IMG/VR virus record: IMGVR_UViG_3300046010_008569 | Location: 1 to 64,000 of that record | Reading direction: 5' to 3' (one strand) | DNA: 64,000 nucleotides | Origin: a virus | In this document: positions 25,810 to 34,710 of the stretch, one piece after another | How the letters are laid out: every line of letters begins with the position of its first letter | Numbering within the stretch: the first letter of the stretch is position 1 | Notes under the pieces: generated by a model | Told to the model about the DNA's origin: nothing | Databases searched by the model: none | Seen by the model: only the letters and a program-made list of their open reading frames with translations | Position numbers and translations under genes: made by a program

Positions 25810-28309
25810 CGCGGTCCTCCGCTTTGTTCATAGTTTCCAACGCCATACGCAGGGCATCTAGTGCCGACTGAGCGTTGGCTTGGCGTTCGCCAAGCTCGTT
25901 GCTGCCTTGGGCCTGCATGGCCTTAATGGCAAGTTCGATGCCCTTAAGCTGCAATTCAGCGAGGGCGATTTGAGCCTCAAGGCGCTCCTTCTCCGAGGTC
26001 ATCTTGACCTTCTCTGCGTCGGAGACGGCCTTCGACTGAGCAGCCATGGCCTTGACCTGGACTTCCATCTCCTTGATCTTGAGCTCCTGCTGACGCAGGA
26101 TGACCATCGGGTCCTGAGCGGCCTGAGCGTTAGCCTGAGCCTTGGCCTCGGCCGTGTTGCGTTGCAGGACTCGGTCGCCAGCCTCAGCCATCAGGCGCGA
26201 CAGCGCGCCTTCAACGGCAGGATCAACCGGTTGGCCTGGCGCCGGAAGAGTGATGCCGGCCTCAACCTCGACACGGCGGCGATAGCCCATCGCTACGTGC
26301 TCTGCGATGTGGGCAGCCATGCCGGCCTGAATGGCGGCAGCGTTCGGGTTCTGACCGATCATCTGCTGCATAAGCGGGTCTTGTGCCGCGGCCATGTGGA
26401 CGCGGATATGCGCTTCGTGGTCCTGCTCGAGGAACGCCTTAACCGGACGCATCATGATGACGTTCATGTTTTCCGTGACCGGGTCCATCGGGACGAACTC
26501 GTCAGGAAGCGGAACGATCTTTTCTGCGTTCGGGATTTCCATGGTCTCCACCAGAGACCGGTGGAGAAGGGCCATGTCGTAGTATTGAGGCTGCTTCGAC
26601 GCGAGCGTCTCAGCCGCGCTAAGGCGCATAATGCGCTGGCTCATGGTCGATCCTGACGGATCGGCCGTTGGGATGATGTTCGTGGCTAGGAAGTCTTCCT
26701 TACGGCTATGGGGGCCGTCATCGGTCGGGTATTCGTAGCCATCGTCCATTTCATTGGCGATGATGTCTTTGAACGCACGGAGCTCTTGCTCCATCGAGAT
26801 GTAATTCCGGACGCCAATCGCAGAGATAACCCGGGTATGCCGCTCAATCAGCGCCAGGGTAGTGCCTACGGGCGCGTTGGCTCCGCCAGCGTCGCCAATC
26901 TTCATGTCCGACAGGGAGCCGATGCGGCGTCCTTCGTCAACGAGGACACCAAGCAGCTGTGCTAGAACCGCGGACGGCTCTTTCGTCGGAACCCACTCGA
27001 TTGACTTCGTCAACATGCCTGGCGGCAGGTCAACGTCACGGAGTTCGCCCGGCCGGAGCGGCTGGTCATCCCCCTTGATGCGAAGATTGCGGGACTTGAA
27101 GCCGCTCGGCACATTGTTCATCGTGCCGGCGTCTACCAACTGGCGCAAAATCGACGTGGCGGCGTCCGAGACGCCACCAAGAATGTGGATCAGACCGATG
27201 CCATACGGGCCAAAGCCCGGGGAAAACTTGTACTGAGAGAAGTGCGTGCGGCGCTTGAGAAATGGCTCGTCTTCATCATAATTCCTATAGATTGCAAGGA
27301 TTTGCTGCGCATCCTTGTCAATTGTGATGATGTACGGAAGCTTGATTCCGGAGACTTCCCCGTCATCTTTCTTGTGCTCAAAGCCAGGAAGATCAACGTC
27401 AACGTACATCTCCAAGAGATCGCACGTCTCGTCCAGGTCATAGGGCTTCGACTGGCCCTGAAGATCATCGACCTTCTCTTGAACATCCGTGGGGGAGGAT
27501 GTCATGGCCTGGGTATCGATGTCGCGATAGAAACCGATGGACGCCAGCTTCAGAATATCGTTCCGCGGCGTCTCAGCCATCCAGTGCGTGTACCGCGGCG
27601 AGGTCTCGAGCGTGGTTGTGCCGTAGGACATGACCAGATAATCGGCCGGCACCATCTTCGCGACAGGGCGCTTGCGGATCGGGTCTCGGTAAAGCTTCCT
27701 GAAGCACGAGCCAGCGAGGGCCTGGCGGAATAGAGTCATCTCAAGATCGTCCCGGTTCTCGGGCATCTTGACTGTCAGCTGGTAATTGAGCTCGTCCTTG
27801 ACGCGCTTGCCGCGCTTGCGGATAGCCGTCTCATGAGACCCCGGTATAAAGACGCTGGCAGGGCCCCTGGCAGGGAAAAGCTCAATAGCAGCTTCTGCCA
27901 CATAGCGCATCAGCGCCTCGGCCAGGACCGGATGGAAGACGCCGCAGGCGTCCTTCCAGGGGAGGGTTCGCTCTTCGATCTTGAGGCCTACGAGATCAAG
28001 GCCTTTCTTGTAGACATCGTACCATTCAGAGCGGGCCTGAAGGTCAACGTCGAAATCATGCAGCAGTTGGTTGCAGAGATTGGCTAAGTCTTGCTCTTCC
28101 ATGTGGACGGCAAGGTTGGCGTTCCATTCGGGCTCCTCACCGAGGGTGTCTTCCTCGTCAAGGTCGATCTCGACGGCTTCGCCATCGACAATAATGAACG
28201 CCGGGCCTTCTTCGTCGTCGTCTACCTCGACCTCAATATCAGCAATGCCGTCATCAAGCGGCATGGGGATATCCCCTGCGCCACGATCTGTGCGTTGGAA
28301 TTGAGACAT
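25715..28309 (-). CDS. Portal protein, P22-type, 864 aa
   Basis: At 864 residues this has the size of P22-like portals. The first 55 residues are very acidic. The core includes DVDLQARSEWYDVYKKGLDL, PWKDACGVFHPVLAEALMRY and PVGTTLALIERHTRVISAIG, typical of the wing and stem of the P22-portal family. The last 170 residues (Ala/Gln/Lys-rich) form a long coiled coil, as expected for a barrel. The portal is the dodecameric gate for DNA packaging and the docking site for adaptors. It begins one base after the terminase stop and is followed by the small gene and the co-chaperonin. Confidence 0.9.
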   Translation of the reverse strand: MSQFQRTDRGAGDIPMPLDDGIADIEVEVDDDEEGPAFIIVDGEAVEIDLDEEDTLGEEPEWNANLAVHMEEQDLANLCNQLLHDFDVDLQARSEWYDVYKKGLDLVGLKIEERTLPWKDACGVFHPVLAEALMRYVAEAAIELFPARGPASVFIPGSHETAIRKRGKRVKDELNYQLTVKMPENRDDLEMTLFRQALAGSCFRKLYRDPIRKRPVAKMVPADYLVMSYGTTTLETSPRYTHWMAETPRNDILKLASIGFYRDIDTQAMTSSPTDVQEKVDDLQGQSKPYDLDETCDLLEMYVDVDLPGFEHKKDDGEVSGIKLPYIITIDKDAQQILAIYRNYDEDEPFLKRRTHFSQYKFSPGFGPYGIGLIHILGGVSDAATSILRQLVDAGTMNNVPSGFKSRNLRIKGDDQPLRPGELRDVDLPPGMLTKSIEWVPTKEPSAVLAQLLGVLVDEGRRIGSLSDMKIGDAGGANAPVGTTLALIERHTRVISAIGVRNYISMEQELRAFKDIIANEMDDGYEYPTDDGPHSRKEDFLATNIIPTADPSGSTMSQRIMRLSAAETLASKQPQYYDMALLHRSLVETMEIPNAEKIVPLPDEFVPMDPVTENMNVIMMRPVKAFLEQDHEAHIRVHMAAAQDPLMQQMIGQNPNAAAIQAGMAAHIAEHVAMGYRRRVEVEAGITLPAPGQPVDPAVEGALSRLMAEAGDRVLQRNTAEAKAQANAQAAQDPMVILRQQELKIKEMEVQVKAMAAQSKAVSDAEKVKMTSEKERLEAQIALAELQLKGIELAIKAMQAQGSNELGERQANAQSALDALRMALETMNKAEDRGERRESAEKTARAKTRAKGESRRKPADKPKS

Positions 28310-29875
28310 TTAGTAAACCCGTCCTGACGGCCGGACGCTGCCGATCTCGTCGTCTTCAAACAACTGGTGCGTATCGTAATCTGAGCCGATAAAGGACCGA
28401 TCTCGCAAATATTGCACGGCCTGCGTTACAGTATCTGCCAAGTCGTCATTCTCCCCGCGAGGAAGATCGGCGCATTCCTCGATAGTTACATCATTTAAGG
28501 GGCAATCTGTATTGTACCAGACCACCCCAGATGCAAAGATGTCCGCGACATTATTTGCCCGGGCCACTTTATCGTTGCTCGCCCCGCCCGCTTTACGGGC
28601 AGGGACGTAAGATTCGACTGGGAAGCCGGCGTAGTGGAGTTCATCGATTAACGATATACCGCTACCGCGGCCTTCGACCAGGATCACGTCCACAAAATCG
28701 CCGGTTCCGTAGTCTTGCTTGACCTGATACTTGAGCGCCGGGAACTCGAGACGATCCCGATAGCTGTCAATCAGCATGATGTTGGCCTTGTTCCGGCCAT
28801 CGGCGTCTGGATGGTAGAACACACCCCAGCGCGTGCGCGCTGAGAAGTTGTTGGCGGTCTTTGAGGTGAAGGCCGTGTCCCAGCTGTCGAGGACGTAGGA
28901 GAAAGCCGGCAGCTGGCTCTTCTGCCATGGGCGCCAGTGATCGCGCTTGATGATCGCGCCGCCTTCGGTCGTCGGATTCTGGAGGTACTGAGCGTTCCAC
29001 CGGGCTGGCGGAATTTCCGCCCTGATTTTCATGAGCTCTTCGTAGGACCAGAACTCGGGCCACAGTGGGTTCTTTGTTTCTTCAAAGACGGCCGGGAAGC
29101 TGAAGTCTTTCCAGTCTTCGATGTTGCCCTGATCCAGGGCCTTGGCCATGATCTGGCCTGACATATCGCGCTTCGACCAGCGCGTCATACACAGGACGAT
29201 AACGCCGCCAGGCTGAAGGCGCTGGCGAGCCAACCCGTACCACTCAAATGCATCATCGAAGATTTTGGGGTTGTATTGACCCAGCAGCGCATCCGTTTCG
29301 GAATGGGGGTCATCGATGTTGAGGATGTGAGCACCGCGGCCCGCGAGGGCGCCGCCAACACCGGTGGCGTAGTAATCGCCACCCCTGCTAGTGTTCCAGC
29401 GGCCGGCAGAGCGGCTGTCTGCTTTGATCGTGACGCCACCGAAGAGGTCCTTGTATGGTTGAGATTCCATGGTGTCGCGAACGCGACGACCGAAGCCGGA
29501 CGCAAGTTCGGCTGTGTTGGAAACCTGAATGATCTTGTTGCTAGGATGGTGTCCGAAGTAGAAGCTGGGGTTCAGCCATGAGCAGAACTCAGACTTCGTG
29601 TGTCGAGGCGGGAGGTGGATGAGGACCCGCTTTAGTTCGCCGCGGTTAATCCCATCGAAGATTTTAGCCATCTCTCGATGGTGCCGGCCTTCAACGAACT
29701 TTCCGACATACTGCGGGAACATATATCGGGCATACCCGATGAAGGTGTTTCGAGCGTCCTCGAGCTCACGCTTATTCCGATAGTCCTCCAGCATTCGGAG
29801 GATTTCACGCTGATCGGAAATGGGTAGCTTAGCGATCTCATCGAGATCGAGATCAGGTAGGGGTGGCGTACCCAT
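28310..29875 (-). CDS. terL: Terminase large subunit, 521 aa
   Basis: The ATPase half shows a variant Walker A (LPPRHTKSE, residues 88-96), Walker B (LNIDDPHSE, about 185-192) and coupling motif (CMTRWS, 229-234). The nuclease half has DSWDTAF (Asp330), VEGRGSG (Glu401) and GENDDLADTV (Asp477/478/481), the acidic triad of the RNase-H-like fold. Length is normal. TerL cuts concatemers and pumps DNA into the prohead through the portal. It is followed directly by portal and preceded, with a 23-nt overlap, by a winged-helix-like gene. A possible small subunit is encoded 6 kb upstream (35544-36191). Confidence 0.95.
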   Translation of the reverse strand: MGTPPLPDLDLDEIAKLPISDQREILRMLEDYRNKRELEDARNTFIGYARYMFPQYVGKFVEGRHHREMAKIFDGINRGELKRVLIHLPPRHTKSEFCSWLNPSFYFGHHPSNKIIQVSNTAELASGFGRRVRDTMESQPYKDLFGGVTIKADSRSAGRWNTSRGGDYYATGVGGALAGRGAHILNIDDPHSETDALLGQYNPKIFDDAFEWYGLARQRLQPGGVIVLCMTRWSKRDMSGQIMAKALDQGNIEDWKDFSFPAVFEETKNPLWPEFWSYEELMKIRAEIPPARWNAQYLQNPTTEGGAIIKRDHWRPWQKSQLPAFSYVLDSWDTAFTSKTANNFSARTRWGVFYHPDADGRNKANIMLIDSYRDRLEFPALKYQVKQDYGTGDFVDVILVEGRGSGISLIDELHYAGFPVESYVPARKAGGASNDKVARANNVADIFASGVVWYNTDCPLNDVTIEECADLPRGENDDLADTVTQAVQYLRDRSFIGSDYDTHQLFEDDEIGSVRPSGRVY

Positions 29876-30245
29876 TATCGGAAAGCGCCTTCATATATTG
29901 ACGATACTCTTTCCTAGATAAATCCGAGTAGACGATCCCATCGGGAAGATGATCTCGCTTCACGCATAGATATTGGCCATCGGCCATGTAGACTTTATCG
30001 ACGCCGTCGAGGACGGCAGTGAAAGCTTCGGCGCCCTTGTCGGTCAGAACACACCAGTCCTTGCCGACAGGCAAATAACCAGGGTCCACAATGTATCCTA
30101 GAGCAATGCACCGGTTCTTCCTTTGAAGGCCGGTGCAGTTGTCGATCTCAAGCAGCTTGCAGAGTTCCGTATTGCTCGGTGGCTTGCCCAGCTTCCCCAT
30201 AAGGTAGAGGTAGCTGTAGATGAACTCGAATAGCGTGGCGGGCAT
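29853..30245 (-). CDS. Winged-helix-like protein before terL, 130 aa
   Basis: The protein starts MPATLFEFIYSYLYLMGKLG followed by PPSNTELCKLLEIDN and IALGYIVDPG, which resembles a winged helix (helix, recognition helix, wing). The C-terminal half is unlike known folds. It overlaps terL by 23 nt and the preceding gene by one base. It could be a DNA-recognition partner of terminase, an alternative to the TerS-like protein at 35544-36191, but no direct support exists. Confidence 0.65.
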   Translation of the reverse strand: MPATLFEFIYSYLYLMGKLGKPPSNTELCKLLEIDNCTGLQRKNRCIALGYIVDPGYLPVGKDWCVLTDKGAEAFTAVLDGVDKVYMADGQYLCVKRDHLPDGIVYSDLSRKEYRQYMKALSDNGYATPT

Positions 30246-30574
30246 TAGTGGGCCTTTGGCTGGGGCTCCAGCACGATCCGGACATTCGAGTCACTGAGCT
30301 TCGGGCAGCGAAGCTCCTCGCAATCCGTCACGGCAGATTCAAAGGCTTCAGCGAACTTCTTATTGACGATCACCCAGACATAGGGCTCGAGGATCGAGCG
30401 CTCCTTCTCGCTCCAGTCCGACATGACAAGCTCACCAATGGACTCACGGCTAAGCATGTCGAAGGCAATGGTGGCAGCTGTCAGGCTGGGCTCCATGCCG
30501 GCCACAAACTTTCGCGTCTCGTCATAGACGAGGTTCGCGTTTTGTTCCACTTCGTTCTGGAGCTCTTCGTTCAT
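30245..30574 (-). CDS. Small helical acidic protein, 109 aa
   Basis: A 109-residue mainly helical protein (ELQNEVEQNANLVYDETRKF, SDWSEKERSILEPYVWVIVN) without recognised motif. It is the first gene after the terminator at 30591-30631 and shares a base with the next gene. Its own promoter was not identified, so read-through or an unrecognised promoter must drive the terminase group. Confidence 0.65.
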   Translation of the reverse strand: MNEELQNEVEQNANLVYDETRKFVAGMEPSLTAATIAFDMLSRESIGELVMSDWSEKERSILEPYVWVIVNKKFAEAFESAVTDCEELRCPKLSDSNVRIVLEPQPKAH

Positions 30575-30590
30575 GATATCCCCTGTCGAT

Positions 30591-30631
30591 AAAATATAGG
30601 CCGGGCTGGCCTCCCCGCCAAACCCGGCCTA
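30591..30631 (-). terminator. Rho-independent terminator after Ala-rich gene
   Basis: On the minus strand the inverted repeat TAGGCCGGG / CCCGGCCTA (9 bp, with a further TGGC/GCCA pair inside) is followed by TATTTTATC. It lies 31 nt past the stop of the 552-aa Ala-rich gene and before the terminase group, so it should terminate or attenuate transcription between them. Confidence 0.75.
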
Positions 30632-30662
30632 CACTCTTCCCCCGTTTGCCCCCAGGGACTTA

Positions 30663-32321
30663 TTACGAGGCCGAAGGACCTTCAACAACGATCACCGGTT
30701 CAGCGGCCGGCTCTTCAGCTGGCTTTGCTTCTCCGGCAACCGGCTCAGCAGCTTTGGCTTCCTCGACGGCCACGTTCACTGCTTCGTTGAATACTTCAGC
30801 TGCGACAGCCTCGGCAGCAGCCGGGTCCTCGGCGGCGATAGCAGCCGCCTCAACCACGATGGCTTGAGCGCCATCGACTTGAACATCTACCGCTTCGACA
30901 ACTTCCGTTGCCTCAAGAGCGGACTGCTCGGCGGCTACGTCGCGGGCTTCTTCCAGTTCAAGCTGGGCTTGATCAAAGGCGACATCTTCCGTCGCTTGTT
31001 CGACAACCGCAACTGCTTCAGCCGTGTTCAGGACTTCGTCCGGAACTTGCTCGGCAATGGCGACCACGTCGCTGGCAGCTTCCACCAGACCAGTGTCAAC
31101 GATCAGGGCTTCTACCGTCGCTTCAGTGCGTTCGGCTTCGGCTTCCACATTGGCAGCGGCTGATGTTTCAGCAGCAGCGGCGGCGATCAGGGCATCGGCA
31201 GCAGCCTTGGCTGCTTCCTCAGCAGCTAGACGGTCACGCTCTTGCTCAGCAGCCAGGGCCTCGGCAGCAGCCTTCGCAGCGGCTTCAGCGGCAGCCAGTT
31301 CTTCAGCCGCGATGCGATCACGTTCCTGCTCGGCGGCAAGCGCCTCAGCGGCAAGACGTTCTGCCTCTGCCTTGGCGGCAGCTTCGGCCTCAGCGGCGAC
31401 ACGAGCAGCTTCCGCTGCTGCGGCCTCTTCAGCCAAGCGAGCAGCTTCAGCTTCGGCAGCGGCCTTAGCGGCAGCTTCGGCTTCAGCAGCTGCCCTAGCA
31501 GCGGCTTCGTCGGCAAGGCGTTGCGCTTCCGCAGCAGCGGCAGCTTCAGCAGCGGCTGCTTCTTCTGCGGCTACACGAGCCGCTTCAGCGGCGGCAGCTT
31601 CTTCAGCAGCTAGGCGCGTACGCTCAGCTTCCTCAGCTGCAACACGCTCGGCATCGAGACGGGCAGCTTCAGCAGCAGCGGCCTCTTCGGCGGCGATGCG
31701 GGTACGCTCTGCTTCCGCGGCGGCAATAGCAGCCGCTTCCTCAAGGGCCTTGGCGGCAGCTTCGGCAGCCAGTCGATCAAGCTCAGCTTGAGCAGCAGCG
31801 GCTTCCTGTGCGGCGATGGCGGCAAGGCGCTCTTCCTCAGCTTTGGCGGCTGCGGCGGCGGCCTCCTCACGAGCCTTCAGGGCTGCGTCGATTTCCTCTT
31901 GAGTTGGAGCAGCCGGGGGAGCTTCTTCGCTCAACCCCGGCTGCAAGCCGTCACCCACCGGGTCTGGAGCGGGGGCGGCATCTTGTTCCACTACAATAAC
32001 AGGACTCGGGATAATGTCAACCGGATTGTCAGTGACGACAACAACCGGGCCTTGGGCCATCTCGTCTTGGATTTCCTGGTCGGCATCGCCGGACAGGATC
32101 AGGTTGCGGAAGTTGGAGACGTTCGAGAACGCCTTAGATTCAAAGGACTTGGCTTCTTCGGCCGCGCGCAGGGCGTCGGCCTCTCGCTTTTCCGCGGCAA
32201 CGCGGATAGCCGCGTTCTCCTCGATTACAGACTCGAAAGCTGCAACGGCGCGCTGCGTGACAGAGGCGCTGTCCAGCCATTCCTTAACTACTGCTGCGAA
32301 ACGCTTATCAAACGAAGACAT
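30663..32321 (-). CDS. TolA-like Ala/Glu-rich coiled-coil protein, 552 aa
   Basis: Residues 1-75 are helical and polar (MSSFDKRFAAVVKEWLDSAS), 90-135 Pro/Val-rich, and about 140-400 form an almost pure Ala/Glu/Arg/Lys helix like the TolA stalk. Inside it are internal repeats: ERTR(I/L)AAEEAAAAEAAR twice, and EALAAEQERDR(I/L)AAEE twice. The end is acidic, rich in Glu, Ala, Val. No signal peptide or membrane segment is seen, so it is probably cytoplasmic or virion-internal. A private terminator downstream suggests separate, strong expression. Function unknown; candidates are an internal head protein or a decoy of envelope proteins. Confidence 0.75.
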   Translation of the reverse strand: MSSFDKRFAAVVKEWLDSASVTQRAVAAFESVIEENAAIRVAAEKREADALRAAEEAKSFESKAFSNVSNFRNLILSGDADQEIQDEMAQGPVVVVTDNPVDIIPSPVIVVEQDAAPAPDPVGDGLQPGLSEEAPPAAPTQEEIDAALKAREEAAAAAAKAEEERLAAIAAQEAAAAQAELDRLAAEAAAKALEEAAAIAAAEAERTRIAAEEAAAAEAARLDAERVAAEEAERTRLAAEEAAAAEAARVAAEEAAAAEAAAAAEAQRLADEAAARAAAEAEAAAKAAAEAEAARLAEEAAAAEAARVAAEAEAAAKAEAERLAAEALAAEQERDRIAAEELAAAEAAAKAAAEALAAEQERDRLAAEEAAKAAADALIAAAAAETSAAANVEAEAERTEATVEALIVDTGLVEAASDVVAIAEQVPDEVLNTAEAVAVVEQATEDVAFDQAQLELEEARDVAAEQSALEATEVVEAVDVQVDGAQAIVVEAAAIAAEDPAAAEAVAAEVFNEAVNVAVEEAKAAEPVAGEAKPAEEPAAEPVIVVEGPSAS

Positions 32322-32393
32322 GGAAACGACCCTTCCTTAGGACCCTGAAAGTTGAGATAGCTTCGGGTTATGTACCCTACCCGGCGTGGTAAT

Positions 32394-32549
32394 TCAATCC
32401 CAGCCGGCGTACTGAAGATGGCCTTTCATGGAATTGTAAAACCACTCAAGGGCATAGATCAGCGCCAGGCAAGAAGCCATGAAGAGAATCGCTTTGACGT
32501 TGATCGTCAAGCTGAAGATCAGCGCCACAAGAAAGACGAGACCCTTCAT
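32394..32549 (-). CDS. Small two-helix membrane protein, 51 aa
   Basis: The ATG at 32549 overlaps the stop of the preceding gene (ATGA) and is preferred to an in-frame ATG at 32582. The product has two hydrophobic helices (GLVFLVALIFSLTI and AILFMASCLALIYALEWF) and a short polar tail. This is holin-like topology, but no lysis genes are nearby. Confidence 0.6.
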   Translation of the reverse strand: MKGLVFLVALIFSLTINVKAILFMASCLALIYALEWFYNSMKGHLQYAGWD

Positions 32550-32806
32550 CGGTAGAGCGAAGCTCCTGGCTGAGACTTGCATTCAGCGATGTGCTGCTCG
32601 AGGATGGTTACGATCCTCTCGAGGCGCTGGATGTATTCCTTACTTGGCCGCGGCGCTGAGGAGCAGATATGCATCCCGTTATGGTCGGGCAGCCAGCCGA
32701 TCATGACATGGTGGGCGCCGTAGTTAGCGAGGTCGAAGCTGATGGGATCGAGCTTCTGCTTGAAATAGCTTTCGGGCGTGATCGGCTGTTCGTTGATGAA
32801 TGTCAT
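32546..32806 (-). CDS. Small unknown protein, 86 aa
   Basis: The 86-residue product (MTFINEQPITPESYFKQKLD; ANYGAHHVMIGWLPDHNGMH) has no family I recognise. It ends in a helix (YIQRLERIVTILEQHIAECK). Overlaps of 4 nt on both sides (ATGA type) place it in a three-gene translational unit 33015-32394. Confidence 0.6.
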   Translation of the reverse strand: MTFINEQPITPESYFKQKLDPISFDLANYGAHHVMIGWLPDHNGMHICSSAPRPSKEYIQRLERIVTILEQHIAECKSQPGASLYR

Positions 32807-33015
32807 CGGCCCATTAACTCCTGAGTTATCCGCGCTGCCTCAGCCTTGAGCTCCGCCATCTGCTGGCGAAGCTTGAACTCTTTCTGAACCGCGGTGTCAA
32901 TCGTGCGTGATGCGGCCTTCCACGGGCCACCCCGCTCCGGCTCCCCGGCCGCAATGGACGCCTGCTCAAAGGCGTCCTTGAGGACGCACAGGATGTTTAG
33001 AGTTTCAGTGTTCAT
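32803..33015 (-). CDS. Small helical protein, 70 aa
   Basis: A short helical, charged protein (MNTETLNILCVLKDAFEQAS; FKLRQQMAELKAEAARITQE) of unknown function. It is the first gene of the small unit that ends at 32394. An AAGGG motif lies 9-13 nt before the ATG (TAGAAGGGTTTATTAATG), similar to the AAGGGTCT of the early operon but without its hairpins. Confidence 0.6.
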   Translation of the reverse strand: MNTETLNILCVLKDAFEQASIAAGEPERGGPWKAASRTIDTAVQKEFKLRQQMAELKAEAARITQELMGR

Positions 33016-33735
33016 TAATAAACCCTTCTAAACTAATCTAGCCGCCACACCCCTGTGCGGTTAATCGGCCTCTGCCGAACGGCTAGGATAGCGGTCAGTG
33101 AGGCTGCAACTAACCTTACGGCTGCTCCATGGAGCGTTGCAGTGGTCTCACCGAGCGCACTGGAGCGAGGGCTGGGCGGAACTCCAACTGTACCAGCTGT
33201 TAATGCAGCCTGGCTTCCCTTACGCCCTAGCTTTGCGTCTCCGCGCCACCGGGTCCTCGCAAACTTAATCTGCACCCCGGAACCACTAAGCGTTCTCCGG
33301 GTCATCACGCTATCACAAGACCCTTCCCATGGGTGATCTTGTGCATCCCTGTTTTACGGTTGTCTCCCTTCTGGGAGAGCCGCGTGCAGAACTTACAGTG
33401 GGCTTGGGTCGAAGCGATGAGTACACCCAATTCAACCCGACCGAGCGCGCCGGAACCCACATTAAATAAATGACAGCCAACCGCTAGTATCACGGCCCAG
33501 TCGCAAGTCTGACCCAGACGCCCATCGGCTTGCGATTCTCCAGGGCGAAGGTAGGCTGTCATTGTCTCTCGGGGAGCGGCCACGCTCCCCTTCCCCGCCA
33601 GGATAAATGGCCTTGCCTTGGCGGGAGTACCTTTGATCGGAGGCTCAGTGTCGAACTGAGGTGGCGCACACCAAGCACTCGCACGAATGCTCCCGGGAGA
33701 GTTCAACTCCCACACGTACCGCTACCCTCCGAGAC
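33016..33735. other. 720-bp stretch without convincing gene; many inverted repeats
   Basis: Open frames here on both strands overlap each other and lack start signals or plausible composition. Instead I see inverted repeats: CTGCAAC/GTTGCAG (33104-33110 with 33136-33142) around the 12-bp palindrome GCTCCATGGAGC; CACAAGACCC/GGG-TCTTGTG (33314-33343); TCTCCC-TTCT-GGGAGA near 33363-33378; GTGGG/CCCAC about 60 nt apart, starting near 33398; and a tRNA-like fold at 33637-33732. A 136-codon minus frame (33305-33715) contains HCKFC and cannot be fully excluded as a gene. Confidence 0.5.
33637..33732 (-). tRNA. tRNA-like cloverleaf with long variable arm, possibly degenerate
   Basis: On the minus strand a 7-bp acceptor stem (TCGGAGG / CCTCCGA) encloses a D-loop-like AGCGGTA, an anticodon-like arm GGGAG-TTGAACT-CTCCC (anticodon GAA if the loop is read as drawn; TGA if shifted by one), a 34-nt variable region with its own hairpin, and a canonical T-arm CTCAG-TTCGACA-CTGAG directly abutting the acceptor. 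The 5' half of the D-stem is missing and the base after the anticodon is a pyrimidine, so it may be a decayed or unusual tRNA. Confidence 0.35.
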
Positions 33736-34137
33736 TCATAACTCCTTCTTCTTGTCCTTATGCCAGGGCAGCTTAATCAACAAGCCCCCATCGATCTCAA
33801 ACTCTGCCGCGGAGCGGCGTAATTTTGTTTTACCATCATGCGGTATCAAGACCGATTCGGCAAGTAAATCATTTTTAACAGGCGACGCCTTGCGGAGCTT
33901 AAGGACGCCATCCTCCGCTGGAACCAGCTTGATCCATCCAGCATGATCGCCAGAGCCGATCTCCAGCGCCAGAAGAAAGCCATCACCTCCTCCAAACAGC
34001 GCCTGAGAAGCTTCGGCAGTGAGCATGACATACGGCGTCAATCTTCCCTTAGAGCCTCTCCTGCGGGCTCCTATGCTGATTGCGGGGGTATTCTGAACGA
34101 CCCCTTTAGTGGGTCGTTCGACGGGAGCGAATGTCAC
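33736..34137 (-). CDS. Unknown protein, 133 aa
   Basis: A 133-residue basic protein with a strand-rich centre (DGFLLALEIGSGDHAGWIKL) and Lys-rich end (KLPWHKDKKKEL). No family recognised. Its start overlaps the upstream stop (4 nt), making it the last gene of the three-gene unit 34582-33736 that reads away from the control region. Confidence 0.65.
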   Translation of the reverse strand: MTFAPVERPTKGVVQNTPAISIGARRRGSKGRLTPYVMLTAEASQALFGGGDGFLLALEIGSGDHAGWIKLVPAEDGVLKLRKASPVKNDLLAESVLIPHDGKTKLRRSAAEFEIDGGLLIKLPWHKDKKKEL

Positions 34138-34349
34138 TCAGAACCACCTTCTCGCTCATCCTCGGAGAGGGAGTAGTCCCAGCGACGGAAGGCGCTCGGG
34201 ACCTCGCTCCCAGCATCTTTCCATTCCTTAACGATGTCAGCCATGATGTCATCATTGGCTGGACCGCAGCATTCGTAGAGGCTGTCCACAGTGTAAAGGA
34301 GAAACTCTCGTTCGTTCTTTGCCGCGGCGGTTTCCGATTCAATACTCAT
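34134..34349 (-). CDS. Small acidic protein, 71 aa
   Basis: The 71-residue product is acidic and helical (YTVDSLYECCGPANDDIMAD; EWKDAGSEVPSAFRRWDY) with no recognised motif. ATGA overlaps join it to both neighbours. Its compact size and charge resemble early phage proteins that bind host factors, but that is only an analogy. Confidence 0.65.
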   Translation of the reverse strand: MSIESETAAAKNEREFLLYTVDSLYECCGPANDDIMADIVKEWKDAGSEVPSAFRRWDYSLSEDEREGGSE

Positions 34350-34582
34350 CCTAGATCATCCTGCTGTGCTTCCGGTCGGTTGACCAGGTCTGGCCACTTG
34401 CCATCGTTGTACTCGCTGTACGCTCGTCGCCAGCCCTCGTAGAACTCCGGGCTGTCGTGCTCCCTGGGGAACCTACCTTCGACAAAGGCATTCCAGCCGG
34501 CAGCGAACTCAGTGTCGCCACCCTCATCGGAAAGCTTAAACACCGCCACTCGGTCGTTTAGTCTGGCTACGGCATTGGTCAT
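34346..34582 (-). CDS. Small acidic protein, 78 aa
   Basis: The ATG at 34582 is preferred over upstream in-frame starts because the 20 bases before it (beginning CGTATGTGAGC) are 19/20 identical to the bases before the ATG at 50848. The product (MTNAVARLNDRVAVFKLSDE; GWNAFVEGRFPREHDSPEFY) contains a helix of the type 'GWxxFxEGxxxxxDS.EFYEGWR', which I recall from small phage or ribosome-modulation-like proteins, and ends acidic. First gene of the leftward early unit. Confidence 0.55.
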   Translation of the reverse strand: MTNAVARLNDRVAVFKLSDEGGDTEFAAGWNAFVEGRFPREHDSPEFYEGWRRAYSEYNDGKWPDLVNRPEAQQDDLG

Positions 34583-34710
34583 GTTCGCTACGCTCACATA
34601 CGCAGCCATGGCTGCTTCTTGCATCAACAGATATGTGACTTGGATTTGCATTGCAACTAACGTGATGGAGTTTTGTATAAAATTTTTGTAATGGGTATAT
34701 GGGACCCAGT

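Noticed and set aside
31024-31791. A 255-codon plus-strand frame rich in Ala/Ser
   Set aside because: It is the antisense of the Ala-rich coiled-coil gene; GCN codons read on the opposite strand give long open frames without biological composition.
33033-33336. Overlapping 91-codon (minus) and 93-codon (plus) frames
   Set aside because: They mirror each other, lie on inverted repeats and show no conserved pattern; neither could be preferred.
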